Source of the DNA: an uncultured Bacilli bacterium
Lineage (GTDB): Bacteria > Bacillota_I > Bacilli_A > RF39 > UBA660
Length of the DNA: 45,335 bases
NCBI GenBank assembly: GCA_944331835.1
Contig: CALVIU010000005.1
Location: 1-45,335 of the forward strand
Reading direction: 5' to 3'
Part shown: one piece after another, positions 7,899 to 17,415 of the stretch
Layout of the letters: each line of letters begins with the position of its first letter
Numbering within the stretch: the first letter of the stretch is position 1
Program-made: the position numbers and the translations under genes
Notes under the pieces: generated by a model
What the model saw: the letters and a program-made list of their open reading frames with translations, nothing else
Databases searched by the model: none
Told to the model about the DNA's origin: nothing

Positions 7899-9114
7899 CA
7901 AAATATCGATATGTTTTATGGGCTTCTAAATCTGTATTAAAATGCTCTGCTAATTCTGAGACTGTAACTACTTGATAACCTTCTACATATAAATATGGTA
8001 ATATTTTTTCAATTGCATCAACACTAGATGCATGAATGTCATGAAACAAAACGATATACCCTTCACTTATATTCTCTAAAGTATAGTTTAACAAATATTC
8101 TGGATCTTTATGTCTCCAATCTTCAGTATCGACATTCCAAAGAATAAATGAAGCATCTATTGCATTTTTAATATCTGCATTAATTGATCCATATGGAGGT
8201 CTAATAAGAGAAAAAGTAGTTCCTGTAATACTTTTTAGAATCTCATTACTCGTAGCAAATTCACTTTTTATTGTTTCTAAATCTTGTCTTTTGAAATTAG
8301 CATGAGCATAAGAATGATACCCTATTTCATTGCCACTATTATAAACATTTAATACTGTACTACGATAATTTTCCAAATTCTTTCCTAACATAAAGAACGT
8401 AGCATTAACTTTATTAGAATTTAAAATATCTACTAATCTATCAGTATATGGCCCTGGTCCATCATCAAAGGTTATCGCAATAAGTTTTTTGCTTGCATTA
8501 ATAACAGAACCATCTTCATTTGTATACTCACTATCTAAATCGACAGTTATGTTTAAATAATCTTTTATTTCATTATAATTTACTACTAAAAACAAATCTT
8601 CTTTCGGTGCTGGTTCAATAACATAATTATAATAGTAAATCACTAATTCGTTATCCTTCAAAAAATAAACATTTTCCGCATTATTAAGACTAATAACATC
8701 AGCAATAAAATCCGGATACTTCAAATATACTAATTCCGTTATTTTATTCCAAAACTCTTCCTTTTTATCTTCTTTAATTAAATCTTCAATATTTATTTCT
8801 TCTCCAGTTTCATAATTAAAGATATGAGATTGATATTTATTATCTTCAGTAGTAAGTATTGATGTTATTTCCTTTTTAATATCGACTTCTTCTACCAAAT
8901 CCTGAGTTTCAATATTCTTTATATATTCATCTATTTTAGGACTTCTCACAATATTTTTATCAGCTTTTATCACATTTGCTGAATTTTGTTTTACCCCATC
9001 ATCCATTTTTTTCATATAAAAGGATGAAGAAGCCGCCAAAACAATAGAAACCACTAATATTAAAACAACAAACATATTTACTACTATTTTTCTATTCTTT
9101 AATTTGTACTTCAT
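7891..9114 (-). CDS. PdaC-like polysaccharide deacetylase
   Basis: This membrane-anchored protein of about 407 residues has one N-terminal helix and a middle domain near residues 90-190 resembling the DUF4163/DUF3298 region of PdaC. The NodB domain is C-terminal. Its motifs are visible: TFDDGP (about 215-220), the metal-binding HSYAH, RPPYGS and a late HDIH. Such enzymes remove acetyl groups from peptidoglycan or other N-acetylated glycans and give lysozyme resistance. A TTG at 9129 gives a longer frame. The ATG at 9114 has AAGGTG at ideal spacing, so I prefer it. It follows the ABC permease gene directly and may be co-transcribed. Confidence 0.85.
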   Translation of the reverse strand: MKYKLKNRKIVVNMFVVLILVVSIVLAASSSFYMKKMDDGVKQNSANVIKADKNIVRSPKIDEYIKNIETQDLVEEVDIKKEITSILTTEDNKYQSHIFNYETGEEINIEDLIKEDKKEEFWNKITELVYLKYPDFIADVISLNNAENVYFLKDNELVIYYYNYVIEPAPKEDLFLVVNYNEIKDYLNITVDLDSEYTNEDGSVINASKKLIAITFDDGPGPYTDRLVDILNSNKVNATFFMLGKNLENYRSTVLNVYNSGNEIGYHSYAHANFKRQDLETIKSEFATSNEILKSITGTTFSLIRPPYGSINADIKNAIDASFILWNVDTEDWRHKDPEYLLNYTLENISEGYIVLFHDIHASSVDAIEKILPYLYVEGYQVVTVSELAEHFNTDLEAHKTYRYFAK

Positions 9115-9129
9115 TACTAACACCTTCAA

Positions 9130-10578
9130 CTAAACATTTTTAATATCTTTGTGAATAAATACAATAAATGTAACAAGCAACATAATTATTAAATATGTCA
9201 AACATATCATTCCTGAAAATCCAATTGAAAGTCCAAATGGTGACTGACCTCCGAACAAATAAACAGTAAAGTCCCAATTAGTTGTTACGAAATAATTAAG
9301 TAATTTTATTTCATAAGCATAAGCAAAACTATTTATAATTTGTGATCCAATCAAACCACAGAAAGTAAGAGTAATAGCAAATGCTGTACTATTTATAATA
9401 ACTGAACAAGCAAATGCTAAAGTTGCTAATAAGATTATTTGTGGTAAATTTGCTAAGAAATTAATAAAGAAATAACTAAATACATTTAATACTTCCATAT
9501 TACCTGTAGTCATATTATATACAACTGCTGGAATGCTTAAAGAATCAAATCCTAAAAGTATACCTCCGATTAATAGTTCACCTAATAATAAGAAAACTAC
9601 AATAAATAATATACTTAACAATACAGTTATATATTTAGCCCACAATATACTAGCTCTTTCATGTGGCACAGTAAGCAAGTTTTTAATAGTACCTTTACTA
9701 AATTCATCACTTACTATTCCCCCAGCTAACATAATAACAAACACTAATATCAAAAATGAATATTCACTAAAAAAATTAATTAATACACTTCTTAATGTAT
9801 TACTATCTTTAGTATCTATTTTTTCTTCCAATATATACTTATTTTCATGATAATCTTTTACTACACTTTCATATTCACTTTCATCTATATCATCATTATA
9901 GTAATATTCTGCAATCGCATAAAGGTTGTTTTCAATGTCACTTATCGCCTGATTTAAATAGTCATTTCCATAAGCAACATCTTTTTCTAAACGGTAATTA
10001 ACTAATTCTAACTTTTCTGAATTTACAAAAAGCATTTTTTGATATTCAATAGTATCTGCCTCACTCAAATTAGACTCCTCAAGAATTTCTTTAGTTGCAG
10101 TAATTTCTTCTTCTAAATATTCTTTTTCACTTGTAGCAAAATATTTCCAATTATCATTATATACTGCTTGTAAAATAGCTAACATATTAGCATTTAATTC
10201 ATCAATTTTATCTTCATTTCTATTATCTGAATGCACTTCCAAATAGTATTCTATATCTAATTCTAAATATTTGCTCATAAAAATATCATATTGCCATGAA
10301 TCAACTGCATAATCTTGGGTTAAACTATAACAATCCAAAAGAGCCAAATTATAAGCATAATCTTCTAAACTATCAACACTAGAATCATAATTATTGATAA
10401 ACTCATTAACTGAGTCTATATCGATTTCTCCATAACTCATATAAGTATAAGTATCTGAATCATAATTTCGATAAATAACATTAGTTATAATAATAAATAA
10501 AATAGCAATTATCAAAATAATATATGTACTAATCCTATGAAACATTTTAAATAATTCATTTTTTATTAAATTAATCAT
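9130..10578 (-). CDS. ABC-2 type transporter permease
   Basis: This 482-residue protein has a first membrane helix at about residues 19-37 and a large outside acidic, helical region of some 220 residues. Four to five more helices fill the C-terminal half. SDEFSKGTIKNLLTVPHERA is typical of ABC-2 permeases, where it follows the second helix. The gene overlaps its ATPase gene by eight bases. Together they form an exporter of the bacitracin-export or antimicrobial-resistance type; the substrate is unknown. Confidence 0.8.
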   Translation of the reverse strand: MINLIKNELFKMFHRISTYIILIIAILFIIITNVIYRNYDSDTYTYMSYGEIDIDSVNEFINNYDSSVDSLEDYAYNLALLDCYSLTQDYAVDSWQYDIFMSKYLELDIEYYLEVHSDNRNEDKIDELNANMLAILQAVYNDNWKYFATSEKEYLEEEITATKEILEESNLSEADTIEYQKMLFVNSEKLELVNYRLEKDVAYGNDYLNQAISDIENNLYAIAEYYYNDDIDESEYESVVKDYHENKYILEEKIDTKDSNTLRSVLINFFSEYSFLILVFVIMLAGGIVSDEFSKGTIKNLLTVPHERASILWAKYITVLLSILFIVVFLLLGELLIGGILLGFDSLSIPAVVYNMTTGNMEVLNVFSYFFINFLANLPQIILLATLAFACSVIINSTAFAITLTFCGLIGSQIINSFAYAYEIKLLNYFVTTNWDFTVYLFGGQSPFGLSIGFSGMICLTYLIIMLLVTFIVFIHKDIKNV

Positions 10579-11458
10579 GTTTACCCCCAGTCTTTTTCAA
10601 GAAAGCCTCTTCCAAAGTAAGTTCATCTTTTCTAACTTCATAAATATCAATTTTATTTTTAACCAATTTTTTAATTATTTTAGCAACAGCATCCGGAGTA
10701 GCATTTACCACAAAACTATTTTTCTTTATTTCTTTAGCTTCCTTAATTTCTAAATTACTTGTATCACTTACCACAAATATTACTCTATTTTCATTCTTTT
10801 TAAATTCTTTTACTTCACTAGCTTCAACTATAACTCCCGAATTAATAATACATACTTTATTACAAAAACTATCTAATTCTGCTAAATTATGACTAGATAT
10901 TAAAATTCCCATCCCATCACTAGCAAGTTTTTTTAACAAATCTCGCAAATCACGTATTCCTTCTGGATCAAGCCCATTCGTCGGCTCATCTAAAATTAAA
11001 ATATTAGGTTTATTTATTAATGCTCTAGCAATACCTAATCTCTGACGCATTCCCAAAGAGTATTTACTTACTTTATCATTAATCCTGTTTTCCAAACCAA
11101 CATATTTAACAATTTCTCTTATCTGTTCATCTGTAATATGTTTATAGCAATTTGCAACCATCCGCAAATTTTGCCAACCAGTAAGATACATATAAGAATC
11201 TGGATTTTCAACAATTGAACCAACCTTTTCAATCGCTTTAACATATTCCATTGTTATATCATGTCCATTAATTAATACTGAACCCGAATCGATTCTTTGC
11301 AATCCTAATATAAGTTTAATAGTTGTTGTTTTACCACTACCATTTGGACCTATAAAAGCTAAAATATCTCCTTCAGCTATACTAAAAGAAACATCCCTTA
11401 ATATTTGTTTTTTTCCAAAACTCTTACATAAATTTTTACATTCTAAAATATTTTCCAT
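10571..11458 (-). CDS. ABC transporter ATP-binding protein
   Basis: This 295-residue ATPase has Walker A GPNGSGKTT, signature SLGMRQRLGIARAL, and Walker B plus D-loop LILDEPTNGLDP. It has a C-terminal extension of about 80 residues seen in BcrA-like drug-export ATPases. It lies upstream of the permease with an eight-base overlap. An extended -10 (TGA plus TATAAT on the minus strand) sits about 15 bases before the ATG. Confidence 0.9.
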   Translation of the reverse strand: MENILECKNLCKSFGKKQILRDVSFSIAEGDILAFIGPNGSGKTTTIKLILGLQRIDSGSVLINGHDITMEYVKAIEKVGSIVENPDSYMYLTGWQNLRMVANCYKHITDEQIREIVKYVGLENRINDKVSKYSLGMRQRLGIARALINKPNILILDEPTNGLDPEGIRDLRDLLKKLASDGMGILISSHNLAELDSFCNKVCIINSGVIVEASEVKEFKKNENRVIFVVSDTSNLEIKEAKEIKKNSFVVNATPDAVAKIIKKLVKNKIDIYEVRKDELTLEEAFLKKTGGKHD

Positions 11459-11572
11459 AATAACCTCAATCTAATTATATCACATAAAGCTTAAAGTTAA
11501 CTTCAAACTAAACTTTACTTGACATAACATTACCTCCATAATTATATACCCCAAAAATACTCTATTTCCTTT

Positions 11573-12448
11573 TTATCTATTAAAAGTTTTTAAATAAACT
11601 TCTTTCAAACGTTCATTTGATACATGCGTATATATCCCTGTAGTATTTAAACTAGCATGCCCTAAAAGTTCTTGAACACTTTTAATATCTGCCCCATTAT
11701 TAAGTAAATGAGTGGCAAATGTATGCCGCAGCGTATGTGGTGTCACATGTGTTTTAAGAGCTAAATCTTTGACAATATATCTGATAATTACTTCAACATC
11801 CTGAACACTCATAGCATCTTTCTTATCATTTAAAAACAAATATTTACTATCTTTATTAAACTCAGTTTCCAAATACATATTCAAATAAATTTGAGCATAA
11901 TCACCATAATAAACAATCCGCTCTTTACTTCCTTTACCCATTATCCTAATTGATTTGTTAGTAAAATTAATATCACTCATTTTTATATTTATAAGTTCAC
12001 TAACCCGACATCCAGTTGCATAAAACATCTCAATTAATAATCTATTTCTTATACCTGTTGGTGTACTTATATCGATACTATCTAAAATATCTCCCAATTC
12101 CTCATAACTCAAATAATTAGGTAACTTTTTTTCTAATTTAGGATTTCTAATACTATTAAATATATTATTAGAAATAATTCCCATACTAAGTAAATAATTA
12201 TAAAAACTTCTTATAGCACTTATTCTCCGCGCAATCGTACTATTTTTAAGTTTCAATTCATCCAAATACTTTAAATACTCTCTTACATCATATCGATTAA
12301 TACTCAAATAGTCTATACCTTGTCTATTTACAAAGCAAAAAAAGTCAGCTAAATCTTTACGATAGCTGTCTATTGTATTTTTTGAAAAATTCAATTCCTT
12401 ATCTAAATATTCTAAATATTTAACGATCTCTAGTTCCATATTCTTCAT
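11573..12448 (-). CDS. xerD: Tyrosine recombinase XerD
   Basis: This 291-residue site-specific recombinase has an N-terminal SAM-like core-binding domain and a C-terminal catalytic domain. All catalytic residues are visible: Arg148 in TGCRVSEL, Lys172 in MGKGSKER, His238 and Arg241 in HTLRHTF, His264 in LLGHASL and Tyr273 in TGIYTHV. It should resolve chromosome dimers at dif. It overlaps the preceding hypothetical gene by 29 bases. No integrated element surrounds it, so a housekeeping role is more likely than a phage integrase. Whether it is XerC or XerD cannot be settled from sequence alone. Confidence 0.85.
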   Translation of the reverse strand: MKNMELEIVKYLEYLDKELNFSKNTIDSYRKDLADFFCFVNRQGIDYLSINRYDVREYLKYLDELKLKNSTIARRISAIRSFYNYLLSMGIISNNIFNSIRNPKLEKKLPNYLSYEELGDILDSIDISTPTGIRNRLLIEMFYATGCRVSELINIKMSDINFTNKSIRIMGKGSKERIVYYGDYAQIYLNMYLETEFNKDSKYLFLNDKKDAMSVQDVEVIIRYIVKDLALKTHVTPHTLRHTFATHLLNNGADIKSVQELLGHASLNTTGIYTHVSNERLKEVYLKTFNR

Positions 12449-12815
12449 TTATAACTTTAACACTTTCTAATATTTGCTCTTTTTCCTTTTTAAATCTTTC
12501 AATAATTCGCATTATAGCAACATTATCACTTCTAAGTTCTGTTATGTCTTGATAAAATGTCCGAGGATCATCCATCTTAGCATCATTAAAAGCAATCTCA
12601 TCTTGAAAATCACTAATTATTTTGCTAATTTCATCCAATCTATAAACCGCAAAAAGCTTATAAACTTCTGGTGATACTGGACACATTAACGCTACTTCTT
12701 CATCAGTTAAATCATTAATTTCTGGATGACTCAACCGATATTCACTAACCAAAGCTTTCAAAGTCATATCATAGATACGACGATAACCATCACTATCAAT
12801 ATAATTTCTATCCAT
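12420..12815 (-). CDS. Hypothetical cytoplasmic protein before xerD
   Basis: This 131-residue soluble protein is highly charged, mostly helical and has no membrane segment. It includes DLTDEEVALMCPVSPEVYKL and a coiled-coil-like end rich in Lys and Glu. I do not recognise a family. Its end overlaps the start of xerD, so the two are translationally coupled. Confidence 0.6.
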   Translation of the reverse strand: MDRNYIDSDGYRRIYDMTLKALVSEYRLSHPEINDLTDEEVALMCPVSPEVYKLFAVYRLDEISKIISDFQDEIAFNDAKMDDPRTFYQDITELRSDNVAIMRIIERFKKEKEQILESVKVINEEYGTRDR

Positions 12816-12825
12816 AACACCCTCA

Positions 12826-13464
12826 CTAACTTGCCATTTCTACTCGAAGAGTCCCATTAAAAGTTTTTCCCATATTAGCACCTTGATCACTAGCTAAATT
12901 GACAAATGTCACATCGACATTCCAAACTTGTTCAACTTCTCTATTAGTACTTATTAATTGATTTTGCACAATATAATAGTCTCCCAATCCAGTAGTTATA
13001 TCAAAACCACTTATCATCTCACCATCTCCATTAGTAACAGTTACATATTTAAGTCCTGGAATACTTGTAACTTCATTACCTTCCGGATTTTTCACGGTAA
13101 GAAGCAATTCTGCCGTATTACCTGATGTTGTATATTCAAAATCATTATTTGCAATATTTAAAACTACATTATACCTATAACTTACCACTGTATCACTATT
13201 AGTAACTCTAAGTAAAGCACTACCAAATGTAGAACCGCTCAAATCTCCCATGCCTTCTCCAAAATTACGGTCATTAGCATTAATATAAATCGGGTCACCT
13301 ACATTAAATATTAACCAATCTGTAGTTGCAGTACTCGTCTGTACCTGTGGTGAAACATTTGAAACTTCAATAATTGTAAAATAAGCAAATGTTGCACTAG
13401 CTCCAACTGCAACTAAAGCTAGAACATAAACAACTAATAATATTCTTTTTAATCTCTTATCCAT
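12826..13464 (-). CDS. TasA/camelysin-like secreted protein
   Basis: This 212-residue protein has an N-terminal signal or anchor helix (about residues 7-28) followed by a beta-rich domain. It contains KNPEGNEVTSIPGLKYV, then ISGFDITTG and WNVDVTFVNL. The first 200 residues of the large protein at 40334-42259 contain the matching motifs (TDPEGNPVTKL, KGFDITTA, WIFTVTFINL), so the two are paralogs. The style resembles SipW-dependent TasA/CalY fibre proteins, but no SipW-like peptidase is in the window. A secreted or surface-attached structural role is inferred. GGGGAA precedes the ATG. Confidence 0.6.
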   Translation of the reverse strand: MDKRLKRILLVVYVLALVAVGASATFAYFTIIEVSNVSPQVQTSTATTDWLIFNVGDPIYINANDRNFGEGMGDLSGSTFGSALLRVTNSDTVVSYRYNVVLNIANNDFEYTTSGNTAELLLTVKNPEGNEVTSIPGLKYVTVTNGDGEMISGFDITTGLGDYYIVQNQLISTNREVEQVWNVDVTFVNLASDQGANMGKTFNGTLRVEMAS

Positions 13465-13537
13465 TATTTATTCCCCATTACCTTTTATATTCTCTATTCT
13501 AAGAATAACATTATTATAAGTAAAAATCAAGTTAATA

Positions 13538-14008
13538 TTAATTTTTCTTTTTTATTATTTTTATTAACCAAATATAAATTGGCACCAATAAATTCAATGC
13601 TAATGTAAGCGTACAAGTATTAAATAAATTTTTACTAATAAGCATATATCCAAAAGCTACTATTACTAAAACTATTGCTCCAGAATAATAAACTAACTCT
13701 TTTCTCAAATCAATTTTTTCTTTTTTATAATTATCCGCAATATCATATACTACATACACAATATTTGTAAGAACAATTATTAAGTACAAATAAGGTAAAA
13801 CTCTATTATCAGCAAAATCACTATATATTAAATATACTATTAAGAAGAATAAACTATCGATTCTTATTATATGAAATGGTCTTTTTATAATTAATTCTTT
13901 ATTATATTCCTTAGCAAATTTATTTTTTCGACCAATCTCGCGATTAACCAACAAAAATAAATAAATTATCCATAAAATCAAACCACAATATTCAATAACT
14001 TCCATCAT
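13538..14008 (-). CDS. Hypothetical multi-pass membrane protein
   Basis: This 156-residue protein has about five hydrophobic helices and basic loops (NREIGRKNKF, KKEKIDLRK). I do not recognise a family. Its ATG overlaps the queH stop codon as ATGA, making it the last gene of the murG operon. Confidence 0.6.
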   Translation of the reverse strand: MMEVIEYCGLILWIIYLFLLVNREIGRKNKFAKEYNKELIIKRPFHIIRIDSLFFLIVYLIYSDFADNRVLPYLYLIIVLTNIVYVVYDIADNYKKEKIDLRKELVYYSGAIVLVIVAFGYMLISKNLFNTCTLTLALNLLVPIYIWLIKIIKKKN

Positions 14009-14598
14009 AAACTAGTTCTCCCAAATTCACATCCACAATAATCCTGACGATATAAATTGTATTTCTTACTAAGTTCAATACTTCTCTTATATCCATCTTT
14101 CTTTTTAAAATCACTATATAAATATTTTACACCATATTCAGTTTCTAATAAAGCCCCAATTTTATTTATTACTTCGCTATTTTTATGAGGACTTACTGTT
14201 AAAGTTGTTCCAAAATAATCAAAATCTAAAGCTTTAGCAATTTCAGCTGTTTTTTCTAATCGCAATTTAAAGCAAACAGCACATCTTGCTCCACCTTCCC
14301 TTTCTTGTTCTAAGCCCACAACTCGACTACGAAAATCCTGATTATTATAATCACAATCCATAAACTTTATATGTTCATTATTAAATTCCTTAATAAATCT
14401 AATTTGTTCTTCCTTGCGTTTATAGTATTCCTCTTTAGGTTCAATATTAGGATTATAATATAGCACTGTAATATCAAAATATGAGGCAAGCAAAGATAAA
14501 ACAGTCGTCGAGCAAGGGCCACAACAACTGTGAAGCAATAATTTAGGACGAAAGTTTAATGATTCTATTATTTCTTGCATCTTATTCTGATAATTCAT
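14005..14598 (-). CDS. queH: Epoxyqueuosine reductase QueH
   Basis: This enzyme of about 197 residues reduces epoxyqueuosine to queuosine in tRNA, the last step of that wobble-base modification. Conserved cysteines are present: LLHSCCGPCS near the start (Cys25, Cys26, Cys29), CAVCFKLR in the middle and YCGCEF at the end. In the family these bind an iron-sulfur cluster and a second metal. A longer frame from 14616 exists, but the ATG at 14598 follows GAAGGTG at ideal spacing. It overlaps ftsQ by 17 bases in the same operon. No other queuosine gene is in the window. Confidence 0.9.
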   Translation of the reverse strand: MNYQNKMQEIIESLNFRPKLLLHSCCGPCSTTVLSLLASYFDITVLYYNPNIEPKEEYYKRKEEQIRFIKEFNNEHIKFMDCDYNNQDFRSRVVGLEQEREGGARCAVCFKLRLEKTAEIAKALDFDYFGTTLTVSPHKNSEVINKIGALLETEYGVKYLYSDFKKKDGYKRSIELSKKYNLYRQDYCGCEFGRTSL

Positions 14599-15355
14599 TA
14601 CTGCCACCTTCTTCACTACTATTTTGTGCTTCTAATGCTGCAAACGATGTAAATATTATTGTATCAGAATCACTACCTGAATAAACCCCATCTAAATGCA
14701 ACACTCCCTTTTCATCCAAATTAGAATATATAACTTTGTAACGATTTAAATTTTCAAAGTTAACTAAATCAATATAGACATGATTGCCATCGCTCATTCT
14801 TAAAATAAATCTACTATCATTAATTGTTATATCATCTTTCACGTCCGGACTATATTCTATTTCACTTATTAAAGAAATAATATCAGTTTCTGTTGCACTC
14901 ATTTTACCAATTAATTCTTTATAAATATCACTTGGCACATAATTTACAAGTGTTGGTATTCCAATAATATCTGCAACATTTTTTTCAACTTCTTCTCCAT
15001 TTGAAAGAGCAACACTTTTATTTAAAACATTATAAAATAATGGTTTAGATTCCGTAACAGTTATTGTTATTGTCCCATTAATACTTTTATTAACTTTAGC
15101 ATTTTCAATAAAATCTAATGCTTCAACACTATTAACAATCTTCTTACTGCTTGTCCTAAATATATTCGGATAATCTTTAATACCAGCAGCTTCAATAATC
15201 ATTGCATCTGTTACCAAATTATTTCCAACAATATTAATATTTCTAATAGGTAAAGTAAATACATAATAAAAAGCCATTATAATTAAATATAATGTTAAAA
15301 GAATAACCAATAAAGCTTTTTTATTTAATTTTCTCCTTACCTTTTTATTTCCCAT
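14582..15355 (-). CDS. ftsQ: Cell-division protein FtsQ/DivIB
   Basis: This 257-residue bitopic membrane protein has a basic cytoplasmic start and a helix at about residues 13-31. A POTRA domain follows (IRNINIVGNNLVTDAMIIEA and GTITITVTESKP). The outside C-terminal part has the FtsQ-like YKVIYSNLDE and a short tail. It scaffolds septal peptidoglycan synthesis with FtsL/DivIC and FtsB. Its place behind murG and murB is the classic divIB arrangement. It starts four bases after the murB stop. Confidence 0.85.
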   Translation of the reverse strand: MGNKKVRRKLNKKALLVILLTLYLIIMAFYYVFTLPIRNINIVGNNLVTDAMIIEAAGIKDYPNIFRTSSKKIVNSVEALDFIENAKVNKSINGTITITVTESKPLFYNVLNKSVALSNGEEVEKNVADIIGIPTLVNYVPSDIYKELIGKMSATETDIISLISEIEYSPDVKDDITINDSRFILRMSDGNHVYIDLVNFENLNRYKVIYSNLDEKGVLHLDGVYSGSDSDTIIFTSFAALEAQNSSEEGGSNELSE

Positions 15356-15359
15356 ATTA

Positions 15360-16232
15360 TCACCAAATAATTTGTTGTTGTTCTAAAATTAATTCTACTT
15401 TATATTTATTTTTCACTTCTTTTTTAATAAGTTCAATCAACTCTATTATATCATGACCTGTTGCATTATTGTAGTTTATTATAAAATTTGCATGCTTTTC
15501 CGATACTTGAGCACCACCAATAGTAATACCTTTTAAACCGGCATGTTCAATCATATATCCAGCAGAAAGCCCCGGTGGATTTTTAAAAACTGAACCTGCA
15601 TTTTTATATTCTAAAGGTTGAGTATTCTTACGTTTTTTAGCATTTTCTCTAATATTGTCTAACTCAAGAGTAACATCACCTTTAACACCCTGAAATTCTG
15701 CTTCAATTATAATGATATTTTGCTTTTTAAACTCCGTTTCCCGATAATCATATTTAATATCATCTTTTTTCAGTTTGCGAATATTTCCTAATTCATCCAT
15801 AATAGTTACACTAATTAAATAATCAAATATATTTACACCATATGCTCCGGCATTGCCACGAATAGCTCCACCAAGTAGACCAGGAATTCCCATTAAAGAG
15901 CCATAATTAGTATAACCATCATCTAGCATATTCTTGACAAATTTTGCTAAAGAGATACCCGCTTCAACTATAACTTTATCATGATTAACCGCATACTTAT
16001 CCAATTTATCCAGTTTAATTATTGCTCCAACAAAATCTTGATCAGGCAATATAACATTTGACCCGCCACCTAAAACATACCAAGGAATGTTTTTATCTGC
16101 CAAGCATTTTAATAATTTTTGCAAATTACTGACTGATGAAGGATAAATTACATATTTAGCACATCCACCAATACCATAAGTATTATATTTTCTTAAATCT
16201 ACATTTTCTAAAACTTCGCCATACTCTTTCAT
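15360..16232 (-). CDS. murB: UDP-N-acetylenolpyruvoylglucosamine reductase MurB
   Basis: This 290-residue FAD enzyme reduces enolpyruvyl-UDP-GlcNAc to UDP-MurNAc in peptidoglycan precursor synthesis. Visible motifs are the substrate loop start NTYGIGG, VLGGGSNVIL and GSLMGIPGLLGGAIRGNAGA for FAD binding. NAGSVFKNP contains the catalytic serine, and GAQVSEKHANFIIN follows near the C-terminus. The length fits the short Firmicute MurB. Its start overlaps the murG stop as ATGA. Confidence 0.93.
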   Translation of the reverse strand: MKEYGEVLENVDLRKYNTYGIGGCAKYVIYPSSVSNLQKLLKCLADKNIPWYVLGGGSNVILPDQDFVGAIIKLDKLDKYAVNHDKVIVEAGISLAKFVKNMLDDGYTNYGSLMGIPGLLGGAIRGNAGAYGVNIFDYLISVTIMDELGNIRKLKKDDIKYDYRETEFKKQNIIIIEAEFQGVKGDVTLELDNIRENAKKRKNTQPLEYKNAGSVFKNPPGLSAGYMIEHAGLKGITIGGAQVSEKHANFIINYNNATGHDIIELIELIKKEVKNKYKVELILEQQQIIW

Positions 16233-17311
16233 TTTAGCATTTCCTTTATTTTTTCATAAATAATCGTCGATGAACTCTTCGTATTTAATTTTTCCAAATT
16301 TTTCTTTAGTTCATTATACTTATCTTTATTGTTAACCAGTTCATTAATTGACACTTGAATTAAATCAGTAGTTAGATTCTTTTCTTCGATTAGCTCTGCA
16401 ACTTTCATATTAACTAAATCTAAAGCATTATAATACTGATGATTATTTGCAACATATGGACTTGGAATTAAAATACTTGGAATTTTTAATGCTAATATTT
16501 CACTAATTGTACTAGCTCCAGCTCTACTAATAAGTAAATAAGCATCTTTCATTAATCCCGCCAAATTATCGAAATATGGCACTACCTTAACATTTTTAGG
16601 AAACTTTGTATCCTTTACAAAATCATCATAATATGCCTTACCTGTTACATAAAGAATTTTATAATCTTCATCTCCCACAATTTGCAAAAAAGCTTTAAAC
16701 TTCTCATTAAAAGCACTACTGCCAAGTGAACCAGCTACAATAATAATAAGCTTATCACTAGCCTTAAATCCAAGAGTAGTCTTAGATATTTTGGGAACAG
16801 TTAAAGCGTTTTCGCCACAAGGATTTCCCGTATAAACAACTTTCCGCGCAGTTTTAAAATAATCTTTTGAATTTTTAAAAGAGACTCCAACTAAATCGAC
16901 ATATTTAGCCAGTGTGATATTACTCTTACCAGCAATGCTATTTTGTTCATGTATAAAAGTCTTTATACCAAGTTTATGAGCTGCTCTAATTACTGGATAA
17001 GTAACATAACCACCTACTCCAATTACTACGTCCGGTTTAAAATCCTCCATAATACTTTTACATTTTTTTATCGCCTTATAAATCAAAAACACGTTTTTAA
17101 AATCTCTAACAATCTTGGTTTTACTAAACCCATATATTTCAATCTTCTCATATTTTATTCCCATTTTAGGAACTATATCTTTTTCCATTCTATCATGTGT
17201 ACCAATGTAAAGCACTTCCAAATCTTTTTCACATTCTTGAAATTTTTTTATAATTGCTAAAGCTGGATAAATATGTCCACCAGTACCTCCAGCTGAAACG
17301 ATAATTTTCAA
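16229..17311 (-). CDS. murG: Lipid II synthase glycosyltransferase MurG
   Basis: This enzyme of about 360 residues adds GlcNAc from UDP-GlcNAc to lipid I at the inner membrane face, making lipid II. The glycine-rich loop SAGGTGGHIYPALAI lies at residues 6-20. A second loop, GSLGSSAFN, and the donor-site ISRAGASTISEI are present. I choose a TTG start at 17311: AAGGTGA stands five bases before it, and the protein then begins MKIIVSAGG as is usual. The longer frame from 17338 would reach into the -10 region. Confidence 0.93.
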   Translation of the reverse strand: MKIIVSAGGTGGHIYPALAIIKKFQECEKDLEVLYIGTHDRMEKDIVPKMGIKYEKIEIYGFSKTKIVRDFKNVFLIYKAIKKCKSIMEDFKPDVVIGVGGYVTYPVIRAAHKLGIKTFIHEQNSIAGKSNITLAKYVDLVGVSFKNSKDYFKTARKVVYTGNPCGENALTVPKISKTTLGFKASDKLIIIVAGSLGSSAFNEKFKAFLQIVGDEDYKILYVTGKAYYDDFVKDTKFPKNVKVVPYFDNLAGLMKDAYLLISRAGASTISEILALKIPSILIPSPYVANNHQYYNALDLVNMKVAELIEEKNLTTDLIQVSINELVNNKDKYNELKKNLEKLNTKSSSTIIYEKIKEMLK

Positions 17312-17329
17312 TTTAATCACCTTGATATA

Positions 17330-17335
17330 ATTATA
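17330..17335 (-). promoter_or_regulatory. -10 box of the murG operon
   Basis: A perfect TATAAT on the minus strand lies about 19 bases before the murG TTG, with a short leader carrying AAGGTGA. The -35 region is weak (TATTAT at 17 bases). It supports the late murG start. Confidence 0.45.
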
Positions 17336-17387
17336 CACTAAATATGAAAATAATAATAACTTTTTAATATATTTTTAGGAGTATTTA

Positions 17388-17415
17388 CAAAAAAGAGACT
17401 AAATTTTCAGTCTCT
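17388..17415 (-). terminator. Terminator of the GntR/ABC operon
   Basis: AGAGACT and AGTCTCT form a seven-pair stem followed by six Ts on the minus strand. The stop codon of the regulator gene lies in the loop. Confidence 0.8.

Noticed and set aside
11459-11572. Five-codon leader peptide and second promoter before the ABC ATPase gene
   Set aside because: GGAGG followed by a short ATG frame exists on the minus strand, but no attenuator structure or -35 box supports it.
11573-12448. Phage or island integrase
   Set aside because: The recombinase has the length and motifs of XerC/XerD, and no att sites, tRNA end or phage genes lie next to it.
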